A DNA stretch of 26,299 bases from JAMCXS01 sp964459065 (GTDB lineage Bacteria; Acidobacteriota; Terriglobia; UBA7540), in assembly GCA_964459065.1 (NCBI GenBank), contig CAYWMN010000017.1:1-26299 (forward strand), given 5' to 3'. This document shows positions 22,319-26,299 of this stretch, in pieces. A program made the translations under genes and the position numbers. Below the pieces are notes generated by a model, which was not told the origin of the DNA, made no database searches, and worked only from the letters and a program-made list of their open reading frames with translations. Numbering within the stretch: the stretch's first letter is position 1; every line of letters begins with the position of its first letter.

Positions 22319-23326
22319 TTAAGAGGCAAGATCCGCCGTGTCGAGGCGATTCTCACTTAGGAGACGGCGGAAGATCTCCGCGGTCTCGTTGATTCCGGTT
22401 TCAAGAGGAGTGCGCGGCACCTCTCCGATGTCGCGTACCAGCGCGCTGTCGTCAAAATCATAGGCGATCGGAATGGGTTTTCCCTCCGCCCGGATAAGCT
22501 CCCGTGACTTGGGCAGGAGGCGGTTCAGGGTTGCGAGAAAATCGTTCATCTGAATGACCGCTCCCCGCAAGGTATAGGTTTTGGCGCCTTCCACCTGGGA
22601 TTCGGCGCAACGCAGGAAAATCTCCGCCGTGTCGCTGGCGTACTGCATATCAAAGCCACCCGTAAAATGGATTGTGTAAGGTTGGCCTGCCACCGTAGCC
22701 TTAATCGCCTTGGTTGGTCCGGAGGTGAGGCCCTGGTCCCGGCCGACGCCATAGACCGTGCCTGGGCGCAGCCCAACGCTTGAGATGCCGTCACTTAAAT
22801 AGTAAACGCGGGCATTGCCTTCATTGGCCTGTTTGTACACGCCGTAGTGGGTGTTGGGTTGCAAGGGCGCTCCCTCAGGCACCGTGGTGCTGCCGTAGAA
22901 CTCTTCGGGCCCGAAGACGGCACCCGAACTGGCATAGACAATTCGTCGCAGCAGGTCCCGGCGCTTCCGAACCACCTCAAAGGCGTTCAGGGTTCCCAGG
23001 ATGTTCACGCGCGCGCCGCGCAGCGGGTCGGCGGCGCAGAAAGGCACCTGCAGGGCTGCCAGATGGATCAAATGAGTAATCCCGTTTTCTGCAACAGNNN
23101 NNNNNNNGTCCAGGTCGTCGAAGCTGGTGATGTCGCCCTTCACAAAATTGATTTGTCCAAGCTGGTCGTCCGACAAGAGTTGCTGCAGCCGGTGGACTCG
23201 GGCGTCAAGGTCGTAAATCCACGGGGTTTGCCCGCGCTCGATCAGTTTTTTAGTAATCCATGCGCCGATAAAACCTTTTGCGCCGGTCAGAAGATAACGG
23301 TTGGTGGTTTTAGGTTCTTGAGTCAT
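22319..23326 (-). CDS. NAD-dependent epimerase/dehydratase (extended SDR)
   Basis: Extended short-chain dehydrogenase of 335 residues. The start is ATG 23326: MTQEPKTTNRYLLTGAKGFI puts the cofactor motif GAKGFIG at residues 15-21, as usual. The frame continues upstream but codes nothing family-like. Other motifs are HLIHLAALQVPFCAADP, the catalytic Ser/Tyr/Lys set YASSGAVFG and HYGVYKQANEG (YxxxK), and SVGLRPGTVYGVGRDQGLTS. The family covers nucleotide-sugar epimerases as well as uronate and sugar dehydrogenases; beside a dehydratase, alcohol dehydrogenase and RhaT, a catabolic dehydrogenase or epimerase is more likely than cell-wall sugar synthesis. A 10-N gap after DLD interrupts it in frame. 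It has no SD, and a strong -10 box ends 7 nt before the ATG. It heads the cluster; the next gene starts 167 bp downstream. Confidence 0.85.
   Translation of the reverse strand: MTQEPKTTNRYLLTGAKGFIGAWITKKLIERGQTPWIYDLDARVHRLQQLLSDDQLGQINFVKGDITSFDDLDXXXXVAENGITHLIHLAALQVPFCAADPLRGARVNILGTLNAFEVVRKRRDLLRRIVYASSGAVFGPEEFYGSTTVPEGAPLQPNTHYGVYKQANEGNARVYYLSDGISSVGLRPGTVYGVGRDQGLTSGPTKAIKATVAGQPYTIHFTGGFDMQYASDTAEIFLRCAESQVEGAKTYTLRGAVIQMNDFLATLNRLLPKSRELIRAEGKPIPIAYDFDDSALVRDIGEVPRTPLETGINETAEIFRRLLSENRLDTADLAS
23098..23107. other. Assembly gap (10 Ns) inside the epimerase gene
   Basis: Ten Ns between DLD and VAENGITHLIH. The four unknown residues match the usual family spacing, so here the length may be about right. 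Confidence 0.95.
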
Positions 23327-23333
23327 GCACAGG

Positions 23334-23361
23334 ATTATAGTGTTTTGGAGAAAAGTTGCAA
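23334..23361 (-). promoter_or_regulatory. Promoter of the epimerase-led sugar cluster, apparently leaderless
   Basis: On the minus strand TTGCAA (23361-23356), a 16-bp spacer and a perfect TATAAT (23339-23334). The -10 box ends 7 nt before the ATG at 23326, so transcription would start at or within a base of the start codon. This agrees with the absence of a Shine-Dalgarno. Confidence 0.65.
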
Positions 23362-23501
23362 ATAAAAGAACGTTGAAGATGAAATCCCAAGGTTGAGTCG
23401 AGATGGGTTGACGGGAAGCTGCGAGGCGGAAATCTGATGGATTCAGGCTGGCCTCCTTCCCGCTATCGTCGCCAGGAAACCTCAACAAAAAGGCGGGCGG
23501 C

Positions 23502-23536
23502 CGACAGGCGAAAGGTCATCCACCCTTCGCCCGTCG
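23502..23536 (-). terminator. 15-bp hairpin downstream of the small secreted-protein gene
   Basis: In minus-strand RNA all 15 positions pair (13 Watson-Crick, 2 G-U) around a GGATG loop. In plus-strand RNA the same two positions would be A-C mismatches, so the structure belongs to minus-strand transcripts. It begins 41 nt after the TAG at 23578. A run of five U follows, but only after a 10-nt GC-rich spacer (T-run at 23491-23487), so termination efficiency is uncertain. Confidence 0.55.
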
Positions 23537-23577
23537 TCCGGTTTGGCAGTTGGCAAATAGTCGCTTGCAGTCTGCCT

Positions 23578-23943
23578 CTACCCGGTGACCGTGATGCTCT
23601 TTGCGAAGTTGCCATCGGCCCGGGCGATAAACGTTACGGACGCCTGCGCGGGGGTCTGATCTGCCAACTGGCTGAAGTTGGACTTGCTGCCGTCAATAGT
23701 AATCTTTGTGGACTTGGTGATTTTAAAATCATAAGGAATTTTCCTGGAGGTCAGAAACACTTTTTTGCGGTGTTGATTCACAATGGAGATGGTGCCGCTC
23801 AGTGTTTCCGGCTTGAAGGAATCCCATTGCTTTTGAGTTGTATGTGATTCGGCTGCCGTATTCTTTGTTGGTTGAGTGCTGGCGGCGGCTACTCCCATTA
23901 GTAGGAACATAGAAATGCTGACCAGCAGAGAAACCTTTTTCAT
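23578..23943 (-). CDS. Small secreted hypothetical protein (121 aa)
   Basis: I do not recognise a named family. AAGGAGG about 9 nt before the ATG at 23943 strongly supports the start. Residues 1-21 (MKKVSLLVSISMFLLMGVAAA) form a classic cleavable signal peptide, so the mature protein of about 100 residues is periplasmic or secreted. The mature part is polar and beta-rich: ETLSGTISIVNQHRKKVFLT, IPYDFKITKSTKITID, ASVTFIARADGNFAKSITVT. The SGTI/V...D pattern with a repeated T-K-I-T-I strand resembles small OB- or DUF5666-like domains of exported proteins in soil bacteria, but that is a loose likeness. Divergent from surE, followed by a terminator-like hairpin, and probably a single-gene unit. 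Confidence 0.75.
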   Translation of the reverse strand: MKKVSLLVSISMFLLMGVAAASTQPTKNTAAESHTTQKQWDSFKPETLSGTISIVNQHRKKVFLTSRKIPYDFKITKSTKITIDGSKSNFSQLADQTPAQASVTFIARADGNFAKSITVTG

Positions 23944-24139
23944 GGCGAAGGGCCTCCTTCCTTCTCAATTTCACTCAAAATCGCATCCATTCAATTTAGA
24001 TGCGCTCCAACAGGGATTTCGTGGCCACAGGATGCAAATTCGAACTTGTGATAAACTCGATACGAGAATTATCAATTGACGTTTGAAAAGGATCCGCGAG
24101 TTCACTGGCTCCCGCCGCGGGTGGTTGTTTCAGTCTTCC

Positions 24140-24904
24140 ATGCGAACGAAAAGAATCCTGTTGACCAATGATGATGGTATAGGGGCGACGGGCCTGAAGG
24201 TGCTCGAGGAACGGATGGCGCCTCTGGGCGAAGTGATCGTGGTGGCTCCCGACGCCGAGCGCAGCGGCTCCAGCCAGGCTCTGACCGTACATCATCCCTT
24301 GCGAGTTCAAGCGATTGACGATCGCCACTATGCCGTGGGCGGCACTCCGGCGGACGCGGTGATTCTGGCGCTTTATCAGCTGTTACAGGAAAAACCGGAT
24401 TTGGTGGTTTCGGGCATCAACCCGGGAGGGAATCTGGGTGAAAACTTGATTTATTCCGGGACGGTTGGCGCTGCGCAGGAAGCGGCGCTACATGGGGTGC
24501 CGTCGATGGCGGTTTCCCTGGTGGGCCGCCAGCCTCAGGATTTTGACGGAGCGGCATTGTTTGCCGCAGAACTGGCCCAAAAAGTTTTTGAAGAAGGATT
24601 GCCGGACGGAGTGACGCTCAACGTCAACGTGCCGCCGGGTGAAATTCGAGGTGTGCGGCTGACCCGCCAGAGCCAGAAGATTTCCCAGAATCTGGTTTGC
24701 GAAAAAAATGATCCCCGCGGCCAGCCCTATTATTGGCTGGACGAAACGCTGGGGCGCCAAAAAGTGGAAGCTGACTCTGACTACGCAGCCATCTTTAACC
24801 ACGAGATTTCCGTTACGCCGCTCCAGGTCGACCGAACTCACTATGCCAGTCTCAACCACCTTTCAGCCTGGCTGCCCGCCTTGCAGCAGACGGCCAAGCC
24901 CTAA
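24140..24904 (+). CDS. surE: 5'/3'-nucleotidase SurE
   Basis: Metal-dependent nucleoside-monophosphate phosphatase linked to stationary-phase survival and recovery of nucleotides; cytoplasmic. The start at ATG 24140 gives MRTKRILLTNDDGIGATGL, the canonical N-terminus with metal-binding Asp11/Asp12. The frame extends to a TTG at 24083, but that extra part is not family-like. Further motifs are APDAERSGSSQALTVHHPLR (second metal/phosphate site), GTPADAVILAL, DLVVSGINPGGNLGENLIYS and GTVGAAQEAALHGVPSMAVS. Length 254 is normal. No clear SD is visible before 24140, so initiation may be weak or the transcript short-leadered. The zinc-ribbon gene follows 63 bp later on the same strand. Confidence 0.95.
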   Translation: MRTKRILLTNDDGIGATGLKVLEERMAPLGEVIVVAPDAERSGSSQALTVHHPLRVQAIDDRHYAVGGTPADAVILALYQLLQEKPDLVVSGINPGGNLGENLIYSGTVGAAQEAALHGVPSMAVSLVGRQPQDFDGAALFAAELAQKVFEEGLPDGVTLNVNVPPGEIRGVRLTRQSQKISQNLVCEKNDPRGQPYYWLDETLGRQKVEADSDYAAIFNHEISVTPLQVDRTHYASLNHLSAWLPALQQTAKP

Positions 24905-24967
24905 AGGTGTTTTCCCGCCTTGTCTTTATCAGCGCTATACTGGTCTCAGGAGAAGGAGGCCTTCCGA

Positions 24968-25396
24968 ATGCCTTACTGTCCTGATTGCCTGACGGAATAC
25001 GTGGCAGGTACGCAAAAGTGTGAAGATTGTGGCACCATCCTCGCTCCCGGCTCGCCTCCGGCTGTTGAGGAAGATGGCGACTCCGAGCGAGACCCCGCCG
25101 GAGCCGTCGGCGGATGGTTTCGGTCACTGGTGGGTGCGGGGCCGGAGCGGGATTTGCCGGAGGCCAAAATGGTGCGAGTCCGCACATTTTCGGGGCCTAC
25201 GGCGGTGCTCGATGCTGACCTGGCTCGCAACTTGTTGCGGGCGAAGAAAATTCCTTCCATTTTGCCCGGTGAGAGTTCAGTGGAGATCTTGCCATTCCTG
25301 GAGGTGCCTCTTTTGGTTCGAGAAGAGGATGCCGCCCGCGCCAAAGCCATTCTTGCTGAATACTTCGACAAATCAAGGCCTGAACTCGTCGAGTAA
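24968..25396 (+). CDS. Zinc-ribbon protein with DUF2007-like C-terminal domain
   Basis: A 142-residue soluble protein. The start at 24968 follows AGGAGAAGGAGG, one of the best SD sites of the window, and gives MPYCPDCLTEYVAG directly. Residues 4-21 hold a treble Cys pair (Cys4, Cys7, Cys18, Cys21), a small zinc ribbon. A Pro/Glu-rich linker (about 25-60) leads to a compact alpha/beta domain of about 70 residues (MVRVRTFSGPTAVLDADLAR, LLRAKKIPSILPGES, LEVPLLVREEDAARAKAILA) that resembles DUF2007, a putative signal-transducing fold. The molecular role is unknown. It probably shares a transcript with surE. Confidence 0.8.
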   Translation: MPYCPDCLTEYVAGTQKCEDCGTILAPGSPPAVEEDGDSERDPAGAVGGWFRSLVGAGPERDLPEAKMVRVRTFSGPTAVLDADLARNLLRAKKIPSILPGESSVEILPFLEVPLLVREEDAARAKAILAEYFDKSRPELVE

Positions 25397-25761
25397 ATCA
25401 TCTTTGTGCGGCATGATCCTCTTTTGCCGGCGCAGGCTCGTTCTGCAGCTCTTTTCCCCGTCGGCGGATAGCTCTGTTTGCGCTCTTGGCTCTGCCAGGC
25501 CGCTTCTCAGCCGGAAGTGCTTTCGGGCCTTCCGCTAGCTGGCTAGAGCCCGGCGTTGGTGCCCCAACTTTTCATTAACTTTTCCCAAATGCAGGCAGGC
25601 CTGGCGCGTAGTCGTGGTCGGTACGAATCGCTTCCTTGTCGCAGCACCGTCATCGCTAGGTGTGCTAAACGCGCATTACTAAATTGTCTTTCTCGACCGG
25701 AGGAGTGTCAACCTCACGGATGGCCGGCATTTCGTTTGGTGCCGTGGTGGACGATAATAGG
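25397..25761 (+). other. 365-bp intergenic stretch before uvrC
   Basis: Short frames here lack SD sites and recognisable products; no tRNA or strong hairpin was found. Near its end a GATAAT (25753-25758) could be a -10 box for uvrC, but a matching -35 box is poor. The uvrC frame is open back to about 25669, so its start could lie inside this stretch (GTG 25705 or ATG 25720). Confidence 0.4.
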
Positions 25762-26299
25762 ATGAGCAGGGAGCGACGCGTGATTGATATTCTCCGCGAA
25801 AAATCGGATGGCTTGCCCGCACGGCCCGGGGTCTACCTTTTTAAGGATGAGGCCGGCCGGCCGATCTACGTCGGTAAAGCCAAGTCCTTGCGGCACCGGG
25901 TGCGTTCCTACTTTCAGGAATCAAGGCCCAGTGATGAGAAGCGCGACCGGCTGCTCGATGCCGCAGCCGATCTCGAAACCATTCTGGTTGATAATGAAAA
26001 GGAAGCGCTGGCCCTTGAAAATAACCTGATCAAGCAATTCCAGCCCCGCTACAACGTGCTGCTGCGCGATGACAAAACCTATCCTTACATCAAGCTGACC
26101 CTGAAGGAGCGATTTCCACGCGTTTATGTGACGCGCCGTCTGAAAAAGGATGGCTCGCGATACTACGGGCCCTATTTCCCCGCGAGTCTCGCCTACCGGA
26201 TCATTGACCTGATCCACCGGCGATTTTTTGTGCCCTCGTGCAGGGTGGATTTGACGCGCTACCATCCGCGCCCCTGCCTTCAGTACCACATCAAACGCT
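25762..26299 (+). CDS. uvrC: Excinuclease ABC subunit C, N-terminal part (3'-truncated by the window)
   Basis: Nuclease of nucleotide excision repair: with UvrA and UvrB it cuts DNA on both sides of a lesion. The visible 179 residues cover the GIY-YIG domain that makes the 3' incision: PARPGVYLFKDEAGRPIYVG and KAKSLRHRVRSYFQ. Then come ILVDNEKEALALENNLIKQF, PRYNVLLRDDKTYPYIKLT and SRYYGPYFPASLAYRIIDLI, all close to the family. The gene continues beyond 26299. The start is ambiguous: ATG 25762 has little SD, GTG 25780 has GGGAG 6 nt away and fits the usual distance to PGVY, and ATG 25720 is also in frame. Confidence 0.93.
   Translation, partial: MSRERRVIDILREKSDGLPARPGVYLFKDEAGRPIYVGKAKSLRHRVRSYFQESRPSDEKRDRLLDAAADLETILVDNEKEALALENNLIKQFQPRYNVLLRDDKTYPYIKLTLKERFPRVYVTRRLKKDGSRYYGPYFPASLAYRIIDLIHRRFFVPSCRVDLTRYHPRPCLQYHIKR

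Noticed and set aside
23327..23488. Upstream extension of the epimerase
   Set aside because: The -10 box TATAAT lies inside it and the residues are not family-like; the GxxGxxG motif is correctly placed from ATG 23326.
24083..24139. TTG start for SurE
   Set aside because: SurE proteins start a few residues before the LLTNDDG motif, which fits ATG 24140; no SD supports the TTG.
25397..25761. Possible tRNA or small RNA in the gap before uvrC
   Set aside because: No T-arm, acceptor stem pairing or stable hairpin with terminator could be built.

Overview
The window looks like a scaffold from a metagenome-assembled genome of a moderately GC-rich, Gram-negative, free-living bacterium. Acidobacteriota is the best guess. 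This rests on the mix of protein types (secreted M61 peptidase, Asp-box propeller, PF04185 phosphoesterase lipoprotein, UspA-tailed permease, RhaT/UxaA sugar genes) and not on any marker gene, so it is inference. The scaffold carries assembly scars: 100 Ns at 1449-1548 flanked by identical 55-bp copies, two 10-N gaps inside genes (ribD and an epimerase gene), and a GC-rich chimeric start (1 to about 160) carrying a foreign glycosyltransferase fragment that replaces the 5' end of sthA.

Layout. 1-1448: glycosyltransferase scrap, then a 5'-truncated soluble transhydrogenase (sthA). 1683-2060: small exported hypothetical protein. 2338-6232, minus strand: a complete riboflavin operon, promoter - FMN riboswitch - ribE - ribH - ribBA - ribD. 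6356-12027, plus strand: three exported proteins, namely a phospholipase C/acid phosphatase-type lipoprotein, an M61 glycyl aminopeptidase-type protease with a C-terminal PDZ-like part, and a six-Asp-box beta-propeller. 12144-14408, minus: APC-type amino-acid permease with a cytoplasmic universal-stress-like tail. 14836-18120, plus: a fucose/arabinose-isomerase-family enzyme and a ribulokinase-type kinase behind a near-consensus promoter. 18229-23326, minus: sugar-acid cluster, in transcription order NAD-dependent epimerase/dehydrogenase, Zn alcohol dehydrogenase, RhaT-type symporter, UxaA-family dehydratase. 23578-23943, minus: small secreted protein. 24140-25396, plus: surE and a zinc-ribbon/DUF2007-like protein. 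25762 to the end: 5' part of uvrC.

How genes work together. The rib genes supply all dedicated bacterial riboflavin enzymes except the dephosphorylation step, under FMN feedback. The two convergent sugar units put an isomerase/kinase (phosphorylating) route next to a dehydrogenase/dehydratase (non-phosphorylating) route with a deoxysugar transporter. No aldolase, lactonase or regulator is present in the window, so the substrate is unresolved. I saw no tRNA, rRNA, CRISPR array, transposase, integrase or phage gene. The items most worth a second look are the mixed sugar locus, the leaderless-looking epimerase promoter, the long riboswitch linker with alternative pairing, and the structured gap between isomerase and kinase.
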